From Arthrobacter woluwensis (GTDB lineage: Bacteria > Actinomycetota > Actinomycetes > Actinomycetales > Micrococcaceae), in the NCBI RefSeq assembly GCF_030816155.1, contig NZ_JAUSXR010000001.1, positions 682,001-746,000 of the forward strand: 64,000 nt of DNA, in the 5' to 3' direction. The notes under the pieces are model-generated. The model had not been told where the DNA came from. It searched no databases and saw only the letters and a list, made by a program, of their open reading frames with translations. The translations under genes were made by a program, and so were the position numbers. Positions 7,899-17,035 of this stretch are shown here, piece after piece (position 1 is the first letter of the stretch; each line of letters opens with the position of its first letter).

Positions 7899-7904
7899 TA
7901 CGGT
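7899..7904 (+). promoter_or_regulatory. -10 box TACGGT of the DUF255 gene
   Basis: Six nt before ATG 7911. Confidence 0.5.
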
Positions 7905-7910
7905 GACTGC

Positions 7911-10079
7911 ATGGCCAATCACCTCGCAGGACAGAGCAGCCTCTACCTCCGTCAGCACGCCGAGCAGCCCGTGGACTGGCACGTCTTCGGCCCGGAGGCT
8001 TTCGCAGAGGCCGCCGCACGGGACGTCCCGGTGTTCCTCTCCGTGGGGTATGCGGCCTGCCATTGGTGCCACGTGATGGCCCACGAATCCTTCGATGACC
8101 CTGCGGTGGCCGCATACCTGAACGCGCACCTCGTCCCGGTGAAAGTGGACCGTGAGGAGCGTCCCGACGTCGACGCCGTCTACATGAGCGCCACGCAGGC
8201 CATGACAGGGCAGGGCGGCTGGCCCATGAGCGTCTTCCTGCTCCCGGACGGCCGCGCCTTCCACGCCGGCACCTATTTCCCGCCCCGGCCCGCCCGCGGC
8301 ATGCCCGCCTTCAGCCAGGTTCTCGCCGCCGTCGCCGAAGCGTGGACGGAGCGCCGCGACGCCGTCGAGCAGCAGGCCTCCCGCCTCGCCCAGGGTTTGA
8401 GCGAGTTCGCCTCGCCGGTTCACCTCACGGCCGCTCCGGCCGACGACGGCGGCGCGGCGGACCGGCTCGCCGCCGCCGTCGTGCGCTTGGGGGAGCTGGA
8501 GTCGCCGGAAGGAGGATTCGGCAAGGCGCCGAAGTTCCCGCCGGGTCCGCTGCTGCCGTTCCTCCTCGACCACGCCGCGAGCGGGCTGCCGCGAGCCGAA
8601 GAGGCCGGGGGACTGGCGGCCCGGACGCTCGCCGCCATGGCCCGGTCCGCTCTGCGGGACCAGCTCGACGGCGGCTTCTGCCGGTATTCCGTGACGGGGG
8701 ACTGGTCGGTGCCCCACTTCGAGAAGATGCTCTACGACAATGCGCTGCTCCTGCGCGCCTACGCCCGCTACGTCCGGCTGCTGCGCTCGCCCGAGGGAGC
8801 CGCCTCACGCGAAGCCGGGGAGGCCGTGTTCCCTGAAGCGGAAGCCGCAGCCGTGGTCGAGGCCCTGGCCGGCTTCCTGCTCACCCCCGCGGACCAGGGC
8901 GGACTGGCCTCCGGGACGAGTGCCGCGTTCCTCTCCGCCCTCGACGCCGACTCCGAGCCGTCCCCGGAACAACTGGACCGCGCCGGGCTGACCCACGTCG
9001 GGCTGCATGAGCGTGAAGGGGCGTTCGCGCTCTGGACCCCGGCCGAGCTGCTCGAACTCCTCGGCGAGGACGGCCTGCACCTGGCCCGCCTGCTGCACGT
9101 CGCCGAGCGGGGGAGCGTCTCCGCGCTCGGCTCGCCGCTGCACCCGGGTAGCGCCCTCGACGACGACGCTCGCTCACTCCTCGACCGCGCGCGCCCGGTG
9201 CTCCTCGCCGCCCGGGCCACGCGTCCGCGTCCGGCGGTGGATGACAAGGTGGTCGCCTCCTGGAACGCCATGACGATCACCGCCCTCGCCGAGGCCGGCC
9301 GGGTCCTCGGGCGGCCCGAATGGGTGGAGCGGGCCGGGGCCGCCGCCCGGTATCTGCGCGAGGTGCACTGGAACCCTGGGACGCAGTCGCTGGCGAGGGT
9401 GTCCCACGAGGGACGTCCGGGGCCGGTGGCGGGCCTGCTCGAGGACTACGTGCACACCCTGGAAGCCGCGCTCGCGCTGTACCAGGGGACGGGCGATGCC
9501 ACCTGGTACGCGTGGGCCCGCGAGCTCTCCGACGCGGTGGAATCCGGCTTGCTCCGCGACGGCCAGGTGCTGAACGAGGACCTCCGGCAGAGCTCCACAG
9601 ACCTCGAGCCCTTGCGGGCGGCCTACGGCGGAAGCTCGGCGGTCGACCTCTTCGACGGCGCGACACCGGCGCCGGTGTCGGCGCTGGCCGGGGCGTGGCA
9701 GACGCTTGCGGCCCTCACCGGCGACCCGGCACTGCGGGACCGGGCGCTCGGACTGGCCCGGACGGCGTCCGACGCGGCGTCCGGTCAGCCGCGGGTGGCC
9801 GGAGCGGCGCTCGCCGTCGAGCTGGCCGGGCTGCTCGGAGTTCTGGAGGTCGCCGTCGTCGGAGAGACCGGGCCGGAGCGGGACGGCCTGCTCGACGCCG
9901 TGTTCGGCAGTGCCCGGCCAGGGGTCGTCATCGCGATCGGTGAGGGCTCCGGCCGGGTGCCACTGCTCGAGGGCCGGACTCCCGGACCGGACGGAACGCC
10001 GAGGGCGTACGTGTGCCGCGAGATGGTGTGCCACGCCCCCGTGGACTCACCAGAGGAGCTGAGGGCCGGGCTGCGCTGA
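7911..10079 (+). CDS. DUF255 thioredoxin-domain protein (YyaL/SSP411 family)
   Basis: 722 aa. The N-terminal 180 residues are a thioredoxin-like DUF255 domain starting ANHLAGQSSLYLRQHAEQPV, with CxxC motif C50-H-W-C53 and VKVDREERPDVD. The rest is an alpha/alpha six-hairpin glycosidase-like domain (GGFGKAPKFPP, HFEKMLYDNALLL, KVVASWNAMTITALAEAGR). The family is widespread but its reaction is not established. Rv1084 in M. tuberculosis holds the same place between Rv1083 and the hemolysin III gene. The ATG at 7911 is preferred over upstream in-frame starts because the family begins here. Confidence 0.9.
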   Translation: MANHLAGQSSLYLRQHAEQPVDWHVFGPEAFAEAAARDVPVFLSVGYAACHWCHVMAHESFDDPAVAAYLNAHLVPVKVDREERPDVDAVYMSATQAMTGQGGWPMSVFLLPDGRAFHAGTYFPPRPARGMPAFSQVLAAVAEAWTERRDAVEQQASRLAQGLSEFASPVHLTAAPADDGGAADRLAAAVVRLGELESPEGGFGKAPKFPPGPLLPFLLDHAASGLPRAEEAGGLAARTLAAMARSALRDQLDGGFCRYSVTGDWSVPHFEKMLYDNALLLRAYARYVRLLRSPEGAASREAGEAVFPEAEAAAVVEALAGFLLTPADQGGLASGTSAAFLSALDADSEPSPEQLDRAGLTHVGLHEREGAFALWTPAELLELLGEDGLHLARLLHVAERGSVSALGSPLHPGSALDDDARSLLDRARPVLLAARATRPRPAVDDKVVASWNAMTITALAEAGRVLGRPEWVERAGAAARYLREVHWNPGTQSLARVSHEGRPGPVAGLLEDYVHTLEAALALYQGTGDATWYAWARELSDAVESGLLRDGQVLNEDLRQSSTDLEPLRAAYGGSSAVDLFDGATPAPVSALAGAWQTLAALTGDPALRDRALGLARTASDAASGQPRVAGAALAVELAGLLGVLEVAVVGETGPERDGLLDAVFGSARPGVVIAIGEGSGRVPLLEGRTPGPDGTPRAYVCREMVCHAPVDSPEELRAGLR

Positions 10080-10107
10080 CTGGGTCCTGCGCTAAGCGCG
10101 CCTCTGC

Positions 10108-10437
10108 TCAAACGAACACCAGGTTCGCCAGCACGAGGCATACCGCGGTGCCCGCCGCCATGCTGAGGATCGCGTTGCGCCGCCACCAATGGGTCAGGGC
10201 CGTGACCACGATGCCGGCCATCTCCGGGATGCCGTGGCCTGAACCGCCGAAGTCCACGCCGCTCACCGCGTAGAAGAGCAGGATCAGGATGGCGCCCAGC
10301 GGCATCCACACGCGGAGGTCGGCCAGGAGCGGTGAGTCCTTGAGCGCACCCTTCAAGGCGAAGGGGATGGCGCGCAGCGCGAAGGTCACGGCGGCGGCCG
10401 CGCCGACGGCGAGCAGCAGGTACGGGACGTCAGTCAT
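10108..10437 (-). CDS. azlD: AzlD-type branched-chain amino acid exporter subunit
   Basis: 109-aa, four-helix protein of the AzlD family (TDVPYLLLAVGAAAAVTFAL, LRAIPFALKG). It pairs with AzlC to export branched-chain amino acids or analogues. ATG 10437 overlaps the end of azlC by 8 nt, showing translational coupling. Confidence 0.85.
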   Translation of the reverse strand: MTDVPYLLLAVGAAAAVTFALRAIPFALKGALKDSPLLADLRVWMPLGAILILLFYAVSGVDFGGSGHGIPEMAGIVVTALTHWWRRNAILSMAAGTAVCLVLANLVFV

Positions 10438-11206
10438 CGGTGCCTCCCGCGAGGGCCGAGGGGCCGCCCTCATCGCCGTGCCCGCGTTTGCCGGCCCAGC
10501 GGGACTCTCGCCAGTGCCGCAGGAGCAGTCCGGCGAACAGCAGGCAGAGGGCCACCAGGAGCATCTGACCGGGGGCGAGCAGCAGCGCCAGGACCGCCGA
10601 CCCCGCGGACAGGGCCACGAGCGCCACGTCGGGCCGGGCCCGGAAAGCGTCGATCGTCAGCACGACGAACAACGCGACCATCAGGAAGCCCAGGCCCTTG
10701 ATGCTGCCCAGGAAGCCGGAACCGAGCAGCGCGCCCAGGACCGAGCCGGAGACCCAGGAGACCTGCAGCAACAGCTGGGTCCAGAGGATCTGCGAAGAAC
10801 TCGCGCGTTCCCCTCTGCGGCCGGACAGGAGCGCGAAAGCCTCATCGCACAGTGCGAAGATGCTGTACGTCTTCGCGAGCCGGCCTCGCACCCGGTCGAG
10901 GGGGAACGAGAAGCCGTAGAAGAGGTGCCGTGAGTTCACCAGGAAGGTGGTCACCGCGATGCTCAGCACCGGGGTGGCCGATGCCAGCAGCCCCACCAGA
11001 ATGAACTCGACCGACCCCGCGAACACCACCCCCGACAGCAGCGGCGCCACCCACCAGGGCAGCCCGTGGTTCGTGACCAGGACGCCGAGGCCCATGCCGA
11101 GCGGAACGAAACCCAGGCAGACCATCCCGGCCTCGGACAGCGCCGCGCGCAGCCCTGCGAACCGGGCGGGTGGTGGGCTTGCGGGTCCGGGTTTCTGCTG
11201 GGGCAC
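10430..11206 (-). CDS. azlC: AzlC-type branched-chain amino acid exporter subunit
   Basis: 258-aa polytopic membrane protein. FVPLGMGLGVLVTNHGLPWW, GSVEFILVGLLA and NSRHLFYGFSF are typical of the AzlC/YgaZ family, the large subunit of a branched-chain amino acid efflux pair. GTG start at 11206 with no ribosome site. The C-terminal 25 residues are a charged, Gly-rich tail. Part of the accessory block between the DUF255 and hemolysin III genes. Confidence 0.87.
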   Translation of the reverse strand: MPQQKPGPASPPPARFAGLRAALSEAGMVCLGFVPLGMGLGVLVTNHGLPWWVAPLLSGVVFAGSVEFILVGLLASATPVLSIAVTTFLVNSRHLFYGFSFPLDRVRGRLAKTYSIFALCDEAFALLSGRRGERASSSQILWTQLLLQVSWVSGSVLGALLGSGFLGSIKGLGFLMVALFVVLTIDAFRARPDVALVALSAGSAVLALLLAPGQMLLVALCLLFAGLLLRHWRESRWAGKRGHGDEGGPSALAGGTDD

Positions 11207-11212
11207 CCCACC

Positions 11213-11218
11213 ATCCTA
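11213..11218 (-). promoter_or_regulatory. -10 box TAGGAT of azlCD
   Basis: Six nt before GTG 11206. Confidence 0.55.
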
Positions 11219-11277
11219 GGGAACGCATCGGTGACCTGCGGACGCGTGGCCAGTCGGACTGCGCCGGGACAGCGCAA

Positions 11278-11320
11278 ACGCACGACGACGGCGGCCGGGG
11301 TGGCCGCCGTCGTCGTGCGT
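11278..11320 (-). terminator. Terminator of the amino acid permease gene
   Basis: 19-bp perfect stem (11278-11296 with 11302-11320, ACGCACGACGACGGCGGCC) and a 5-nt loop, 30 nt after the permease stop. Confidence 0.75.
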
Positions 11321-11350
11321 CAGGGGGTGCTTCAGCGAGTTTCGCGCACC

Positions 11351-12877
11351 TCAGCCGCGAGGCGTCGGCCGGTTGGCGATCACGGGAGCGGCGCCCGTGA
11401 ACCCCTTCCTGGCCTCGGCGATGGCGCGGATCCGGTCACGGCAGACGAACCAGCCGACCACCATCAGACCGCAGGCCACCACCGTGGCGAGGAGGGTCCA
11501 CGGGGAGTCGATGAACACCATGATGAGCACCAGCGCGAGGAACACCAGGGTCACGTAGCCCGTGTACGGGGCGCCCGGCATGCGGAACGACGGCCTCTCC
11601 AGCCAGCCCGTGGCAGCCCAGCGCTGCAGCTGGATCTGACACAGGATGATCGTGGCCCAGGAGGCGAGGATGCCCACGGAGGCGACGTTGAGGACGATCT
11701 CGAAGGCCTCGCCCGGCACCAGGTAGTTCAGCGGGACGCCCAGGAGGGAGACCACGGCGGTGATGGCGATGCCGCCGTACGGCACACCCGCCTTGTTCAT
11801 CCGCAATGCGAACTTGGGCGCGGAGCCGGCCGCCGCCATGGAGCGCAGGATGCGGCCGGTGGAGTACAGGCCGGCGTTCAACGAGGACAGAGCCGCGGTC
11901 AAGACCACGAGGTTCATGATCGAATCCATGCCCTGCACGCCGATGGAGCCGAAGAACGTCACGAAGGGGCTGACACCCTTCTGGTACGCCGTGTACGGCA
12001 GGAGGAGCGAGAGCAGGATGACGGAGCCCACGTAGAACACCGCGATGCGGAACACCACGGAGTTGATGGCCTTCGGCATGATCTTCTGCGGGTTCTCGGT
12101 CTCGCCGGCCGCGGTGCCCACCAGCTCCACGGAGGCGTAGGCGAACACCACACCCTGCATGAGCAGGATCATCGGCATCATGCCGTTCGGGAAGATGCCG
12201 CCGTTGTCCGTGATGAGGGAGAACCCGGTGGGGGCGCCCGTCGGGGTGCCGAAGATGACCAGCCAGATGCCCACCAGGAGGAAGGACACCAGGGCGACGA
12301 CCTTGATGAGCGCGAACCAGAACTCCAGCTCGCCGAACACCTTCACCGAGACGAGGTTCAGGGAGAGCACGACCACAAGGGCGATCAGAGCCCAGGCCCA
12401 CTGCGGGACGGCGGCGATCCACGGCACGTACTTGCCGAAGAAGTTCATGTAGAGGGCCGCGGCCGTGGTGTCCACGATGGTGGTCATGGCCCAGTTGATC
12501 CAGTAGAACCAGCCGGAGACGAACGCGGCCTTCTCACCGAAGAACTCACGGGCGTAGGAGACGAACGAGCCGGAGGACGGGCGGTGCAGCACCAGCTCGC
12601 CCAAGGCGCGGAGGATGAGGAAGACGAAGGCGCCGCAGATCGCGTACGCGAAGACGAGGGACGGGCCCGCCGCGGCCAGGCGCCCACCGGCGCCCATGAA
12701 GAGTCCGGTTCCGATGGCGCCGCCGATGGCGATCATCTGGACCTGACGGTTCTTGAGGCCCTTGTGGTAGCCGGCGTCCTCGGCGTGCAGGACGTGGTCG
12801 GTCGAGTGGGCGTGCCCGCCGTCCTCCAGGTGGTCAGGGACCGCCTGTGGACTCGGGGAGCTTCCGGAGGAGGACAT
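11351..12877 (-). CDS. ansP: Amino acid permease, probable L-asparagine permease
   Basis: About 508-aa APC-superfamily permease with 12 hydrophobic segments. [20 protein letters not shown] is the amino acid transporter signature of helix 1, and [14 protein letters not shown] follows helix 6. A His-rich cytoplasmic N-terminus of about 40 residues ([16 protein letters not shown]) precedes helix 1. AAAGGA lies 6 nt before the second ATG (12877) but only 3 nt before the first (12880), so 12877 is preferred. Its place downstream of asparaginase and aspartase suggests asparagine or aspartate uptake; AnsP is inferred from context and general similarity. Confidence 0.85.
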   Translation of the reverse strand: MSSSGSSPSPQAVPDHLEDGGHAHSTDHVLHAEDAGYHKGLKNRQVQMIAIGGAIGTGLFMGAGGRLAAAGPSLVFAYAICGAFVFLILRALGELVLHRPSSGSFVSYAREFFGEKAAFVSGWFYWINWAMTTIVDTTAAALYMNFFGKYVPWIAAVPQWAWALIALVVVLSLNLVSVKVFGELEFWFALIKVVALVSFLLVGIWLVIFGTPTGAPTGFSLITDNGGIFPNGMMPMILLMQGVVFAYASVELVGTAAGETENPQKIMPKAINSVVFRIAVFYVGSVILLSLLLPYTAYQKGVSPFVTFFGSIGVQGMDSIMNLVVLTAALSSLNAGLYSTGRILRSMAAAGSAPKFALRMNKAGVPYGGIAITAVVSLLGVPLNYLVPGEAFEIVLNVASVGILASWATIILCQIQLQRWAATGWLERPSFRMPGAPYTGYVTLVFLALVLIMVFIDSPWTLLATVVACGLMVVGWFVCRDRIRAIAEARKGFTGAAPVIANRPTPRG

Positions 12878-12978
12878 CATGGGTCCTTTCGGTGAGTGGT
12901 GGGGAGATCAGTATTCACGAGGTGCGTTTCGCCGGGGTTTCTTCGAGTTTGCACGCAACGCACCCCCGGGGGAGGGTG

Positions 12979-14415
12979 TCAAGAGGACAGATTCGCGAGG
13001 CGTTCCGGGCGGAGGAGCTCCTCCAGCCGTTCGGCCGAGAGCAGGCCGCGCTCCAGGACGAGTTCGGCCACGCCGCGCCCGCTGGCGAGTGCTTCCTGAG
13101 CGATCGAGGTGGCAGCCGCGTAGCCCAGCTGGGGGTTGAGCGCGGTCACCAGGCCGATCGAGTGCTCCACGGTGGAGCGCAGATGTGCCGTGTTGGCGGT
13201 GATGCCCTGAACGCAGCGTGCCGTCAGGGTCCGGCAGGCCGCTTCGAGGTGCGTGATGCTCTTGTGGAGGCTGTGCACGATCACCGGTTCGAAGGCGTTG
13301 AGCTGCAACTGGCCCGCCTCCGCGGCCATGGTCACGGTGACGTCGTTGCCGATCACCTCGTAGGCCACCTGGCTGACGACCTCCGGGATCACCGGGTTGA
13401 TCTTGCCAGGCATGATGGACGAGCCGGACTGGACGGCCGGCAGGTTGATCTCACCGAAACCGGCGCGCGGACCGCTGGAGAGTAGCCGCAGGTCGTTGCA
13501 GATCTTGGAGAGCTTGACGGCCACGCGCTTGAGGACGCCGGACAGGTGCACGAAGGCGCCCATGTCCGAGGTGGCCTCGATGAGGTCCGGCGCCGTCACG
13601 AGCGGCAGGCCGGTGGCCTCGGCGACGTGGCGGCAGGCGGACTCGGCATACCCGCTGGGAGCGTTGAGCCCGGTGCCGATCGCGGTGGCGCCGAGGTTGA
13701 TCTCATACATGAGCCGCGCGGATTCGCGCAGGCGCTCGCGGTCCTCGCCGATGGTGACGGCGAAGCTGCCGAACTCCTGGCCGAGCGTCATGGGCACGGC
13801 GTCCTGCAGCTGGGTGCGGCCCATCTTGACCACGGTGCGGAACTCCGCGGACTTGACCCGGAAGGCCTCCTGGAGTTCCTCGAGCGCGCTCAGCAGACCC
13901 TCGATGCCGCGTGCCGTCGCGATGCGCACCGCGGTGGGGTACACGTCGTTGGTGGACTGGCAGAGGTTCACGTCATCGTTGGGGTGCAGGTGGGCGTAGT
14001 CGCCGCGGGGGAAACCGAGGATCTCGAGCCCGCGGTTCGCGATCACCTCATTGGCGTTCATGTTCGACGACGTCCCGGCGCCGCCCTGGATCACGTCCAC
14101 CACGAACTGGTCGTCCAGCTGACCCGCCATGATGTCCAGGCAGGCCGCTTCGATCGCCGCACCCTTCTCGGCGTCGAGCAGGCCGAGTTCACGGTTGGCG
14201 CGGGAGGCGGCGAGCTTCACAGCGGCCAGGCCGTGGATCAGGTGGGGGTTGCTGGAGAGGCGCTGCCCCGTGATGGGGAAGTTCTCCACGGCACGCAGGG
14301 TGTGCACGCCCCAGTAGGCGTTCTGGGGGACGTTGCGGTTGCCGAGAAGATCGTGTTCGCTGCGGAATCCGTCGGCGACCGCTTCGTCGGCGATGGGGGT
14401 GGGGGCGATGGTCAT
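12979..14415 (-). CDS. aspA: Aspartate ammonia-lyase
   Basis: 478-aa member of the fumarase/aspartase superfamily, converting L-aspartate to fumarate and ammonia. [20 protein letters not shown] is the family signature containing the catalytic serine loop. [15 protein letters not shown] IQGGAGTSSNMNANEVIANR fits aspartase, since class II fumarases have [16 protein letters not shown]; the true fumarase is also present at 28674-30095. A loop of about 100 bp separates it from the permease gene downstream, and 10 bp from the asparaginase gene upstream, so it is in the same operon. Confidence 0.9.
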   Translation of the reverse strand: MTIAPTPIADEAVADGFRSEHDLLGNRNVPQNAYWGVHTLRAVENFPITGQRLSSNPHLIHGLAAVKLAASRANRELGLLDAEKGAAIEAACLDIMAGQLDDQFVVDVIQGGAGTSSNMNANEVIANRGLEILGFPRGDYAHLHPNDDVNLCQSTNDVYPTAVRIATARGIEGLLSALEELQEAFRVKSAEFRTVVKMGRTQLQDAVPMTLGQEFGSFAVTIGEDRERLRESARLMYEINLGATAIGTGLNAPSGYAESACRHVAEATGLPLVTAPDLIEATSDMGAFVHLSGVLKRVAVKLSKICNDLRLLSSGPRAGFGEINLPAVQSGSSIMPGKINPVIPEVVSQVAYEVIGNDVTVTMAAEAGQLQLNAFEPVIVHSLHKSITHLEAACRTLTARCVQGITANTAHLRSTVEHSIGLVTALNPQLGYAAATSIAQEALASGRGVAELVLERGLLSAERLEELLRPERLANLSS

Positions 14416-14425
14416 GGCATTCGTC

Positions 14426-15484
14426 CTATCGGGTCTGGGCTGCGGGGACGGGAGCGGGGAAGGCGGCGTCGAGGGCTTCGAGGTGGCCGCGGACCACGCC
14501 GCCGCCCAGCACGGGCGGGGCCGCCAGGGCCGCCACGGGTTCGACGTCGACGCCGAGGGAGGCCAGCGCGCGGATGGCCACGGGCATGCGCGCCCGGTCT
14601 CCGCCGTCGGAGATCTTGACGGCCACCGCGTGGCCGCTGGGGAGCCCGATGAGCTGGACGCCCTCGAAGCCGTCCTTGGCGAGGAAGCCCGGCAGCGCGC
14701 GCATGAGCGCCGTGACGTCGCGGCCTTCGCCGGCCACCATCTCGGGGTGCCGCATCATGGCGCGTGCGACGGCGGCGGCGGCCGCGTCGATGCCGGTACG
14801 GTCGGCAGACGGTGCCGCCGCGCCGTCGTCGGCTCCGGCGTTCTCGGCGGCTTCGGCGGCGAGGCGGGCCAGACGCCCGTAGCCGCGGGCCATCGCGGTG
14901 AGGCTGAGGGCCGGCAGGGGAGTGCCGCAGCCGTCGGTGGACCACTGGGCGGGCTCTTCGCCGGTGAGCTCGGTGACCGTCTCGGCGACGAGGCGCTGGA
15001 GCGGGTGGCCGGGATCGAGGTAGCCCTTCACCGCCCAGCCGTTCAGCGTGCAGACGCCGGCCATGGCGGCGTGCTTCCCGGAGCAGTTCTGGCAGATCTG
15101 ATCCGCCGAGCCGCCGTCGCGGAGCCACTGCTCGCGCTCGGCGACGCCGTAGGGGAGGTCGCGGGAGTTCGCCAGGGCGTCCTCGGTCAGTCCGTGGAGC
15201 TCCAGGATGCGGTGCGCGCCGTCGCGGTGCTCGGGGCCTCCGCTGTGGCTGGCCGACGCCAGTGCGAGGAGGTCATCCGGCAGCTCGAGCCCGGCCCGCA
15301 GCATCGCGACGGCCTGGAACGGCTTGAGCGCGGAGCGCGGGTACATCGGGGTGAGGGGGTCCCCGGCGCCGAAGAGCAGCTCCCCGTCCGGGGAAACGAC
15401 CGCGAATGAGCCGTAGTGGACCCCTTCGACGCGCTGGTCACGGCTCAGCGTGGCCAGAGGGACGTGGGACGGGACGTCGGGCAT
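14426..15484 (-). CDS. L-asparaginase, Rhizobium etli type II (Asparaginase_II family)
   Basis: 352-aa enzyme hydrolysing L-asparagine to aspartate and ammonia. It belongs to the PF06089 family, unrelated to E. coli AnsA/AnsB. Catalytic and zinc-site residues known from R. etli ReAII are visible: Ser51 and Lys54 in YPRSALKPFQ, Ser81 in ASHSGG, and Cys134 and Lys137 in QNCSGKHAAM. WSTDGCGTPLPALSLTAMA is the C-terminal family signature. Its product feeds the aspartase encoded directly downstream. The Asn-hydrolysis role is supported by the operon; kinetic class is inference. Confidence 0.9.
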   Translation of the reverse strand: MPDVPSHVPLATLSRDQRVEGVHYGSFAVVSPDGELLFGAGDPLTPMYPRSALKPFQAVAMLRAGLELPDDLLALASASHSGGPEHRDGAHRILELHGLTEDALANSRDLPYGVAEREQWLRDGGSADQICQNCSGKHAAMAGVCTLNGWAVKGYLDPGHPLQRLVAETVTELTGEEPAQWSTDGCGTPLPALSLTAMARGYGRLARLAAEAAENAGADDGAAAPSADRTGIDAAAAAVARAMMRHPEMVAGEGRDVTALMRALPGFLAKDGFEGVQLIGLPSGHAVAVKISDGGDRARMPVAIRALASLGVDVEPVAALAAPPVLGGGVVRGHLEALDAAFPAPVPAAQTR

Positions 15485-15583
15485 GGGTGGCGCCTTCCTT
15501 GCTGGGGGTGGGTCGTGCCGGGTCTGGGTGGTCCCGGCTGAGTCATGCCGGGCCTGGGCGGCCCGGCGGGGTCGTGGCGCCGG

Positions 15584-16303
15584 TCAGGCTCCGTCGAGGG
15601 AGTCGATGGCGGCGGTCACGGCGGCGAGATGGTCCCTCATGGCGCGCGCTGCGCCGTCGGGGGAGCCGGACTCGATCTCCGCGAGGATCGCGCTGTGCTC
15701 CTCGTCGGAGACGCGCTGACGGTCGGCCAGGAGGTTCAGGGTGCCGGACTGTTTGCCGAGGGCTTCGCGGAGATCGCTCACCACGGTCTCGAAGACCTTG
15801 TTCCCGCTGGCCCGGGCGATCTGGAGGTGGAACGCCGAGTCCAGGACGACCCAGGCCTCCGGATCGTCCTCGGAGAGCATGTCGTCCAGGATGCCGCGCA
15901 GGGTGTCCAGATCGTCCTCGGTGCGGCGTTCAGCGGCCAGCGACGCCGCAGGGACCTCGATGTGGGGGCGGGCCTCGGTGAGGTCCCGGGCGGAATAGCG
16001 GCCGAGCACCAGGTCGGTGGAGACGCGCGCGGAGACGACGAACGTGCCCTTGCCGGTGTGGGTCTCGGTCAGGCCGAGGGCGGCGCAGGACCGGAGGGCT
16101 TCGCGGATCACGGAGCGGCTGACGCCGTATCCGGAGGCGAGGGCGGCTTCGGAGGGGAGCTTGCTGCCGACCGCGAGGGTGCCGTCCTCGATGCTCTCCC
16201 GGAGCCGCGCGAGCACGGCCTCCTGGGCGCTGACACGGCCCAGAGGAGAAGGCGACGCTGCCTTCGTGCTCTGTCCGGCTGTCATGCTGTCTGACAGGTT
16301 CAT
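15584..16303 (-). CDS. FadR-subfamily GntR transcriptional regulator
   Basis: About 239 aa. The N-terminal winged helix (LRESIEDGTLAVGSKLPSEA, GVSRSVIREALRSCAALGL, HTGKGTFV) is GntR type. The C-terminal FCD domain (VVLDSAFHLQIARASGN, DEEHSAILAEIESG) carries the metal-binding Asp/His residues typical of FadR-family sensors. It is the first gene of the asparagine operon and probably senses aspartate, asparagine or a related C4 acid. ATG 16303 is 6 nt after a -10 box CATACT. A CTGTCTGACAG palindrome overlaps the first codons, consistent with autorepression. Confidence 0.88.
   Translation of the reverse strand: MNLSDSMTAGQSTKAASPSPLGRVSAQEAVLARLRESIEDGTLAVGSKLPSEAALASGYGVSRSVIREALRSCAALGLTETHTGKGTFVVSARVSTDLVLGRYSARDLTEARPHIEVPAASLAAERRTEDDLDTLRGILDDMLSEDDPEAWVVLDSAFHLQIARASGNKVFETVVSDLREALGKQSGTLNLLADRQRVSDEEHSAILAEIESGSPDGAARAMRDHLAAVTAAIDSLDGA
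16287..16297. promoter_or_regulatory. Candidate FadR-type operator CTGTCTGACAG
   Basis: Perfect 11-bp palindrome of the TNGTCNGACNA class typical of FadR-group GntR proteins. It lies 6-16 nt downstream of the predicted transcription start of the regulator gene. Confidence 0.5.
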
Positions 16304-16309
16304 GTGTCG

Positions 16310-16315
16310 AGTATG
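16310..16315 (-). promoter_or_regulatory. -10 box CATACT of the GntR gene
   Basis: Six nt before ATG 16303, leaderless arrangement. Confidence 0.4.
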
Positions 16316-16483
16316 GCCCGGGTCACAAGGGGCTGTCAATCGGGAGCCGTCCGGTGCGGTTCGGCTGGCTTCGGTCTGGCTGGGTTTTCGACTTCACATT
16401 TTCCGTTTGAGGCGGGAGCCTGTCCCAGGCCCTGATCGGGGTAAACCCATGTGTGCGAGAGCATGGGAGAAGGAGCAGGGCCC

Positions 16484-17035
16484 ATGGCCGGCAAGGTTCA
16501 GAACGTCCCCGGAAGCGGCCACTCTTCAAGGGTGAAGGAGAGGCGGGCCGCTGGACCACTATCCGGTAAGGGCCTCCGTTCTGCGGTGAGGACGTTTCTG
16601 CTCATCGTCCCGCCCGTTTTCGCCGCAGGTGTGTTTGCGGTGGGCGTTTGGTACATCATCGCGGTGGGTCCGGCCACAGCCATGCTCCGGGCGATCGGCG
16701 TGTCCTACGCGGAAAATCCGCTCGGAACGGTGGCTACGTTTGGTCTGGTCGTGATCCTTCTGCTGGTGATCTGCGGTCTGATCTGGCGTACTAAGACCGT
16801 CATGGGCCGACGCCGTCCCGTAGTTGTCAGTGACAGCCCCTTCCGGGGCGTCGGACCCTGGGGGACCCGCGCGTACGTCACTGGTGCATCGTCACCGATG
16901 CCCAGGGAGATGGCCGCCGTGAGCAAGGTCTATGGCGCCACTGTGGCACAGGTTGTAGTTGCCCGCAGCCTGCCTGGCGACGGGAGGAAGGATGGTGATG
17001 GCGCGGGCTGCGGATATCGCACGCCACCGCTTTAA
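16484..17035 (+). CDS. Two-helix membrane protein of unknown function
   Basis: 183 aa. A basic N-terminus is followed by two transmembrane helices (TFLLIVPPVFAAGVFAVGVWYI and VATFGLVVILLLVICGLIW) and a 75-residue cytoplasmic tail. GAAGGAGCAGGG ends 2-6 nt before ATG 16484. Its 3' end overlaps the M41-like gene by 38 nt in another frame, so the two may be coupled. I do not recognise the family; the C-terminal 35 residues may not all be conserved. Confidence 0.55.
   Translation: MAGKVQNVPGSGHSSRVKERRAAGPLSGKGLRSAVRTFLLIVPPVFAAGVFAVGVWYIIAVGPATAMLRAIGVSYAENPLGTVATFGLVVILLLVICGLIWRTKTVMGRRRPVVVSDSPFRGVGPWGTRAYVTGASSPMPREMAAVSKVYGATVAQVVVARSLPGDGRKDGDGAGCGYRTPPL

Noticed and set aside
11066..12895. 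A 609-codon plus-strand open frame
   Set aside because: Antisense to the amino acid permease, whose frame has twelve clear transmembrane helices.
12979..14415. A second fumarase
   Set aside because: The segment IQGGAGTSSNMNANEV fits aspartase, and a complete class II fumarase with [16 protein letters not shown] is present at 28674-30095.
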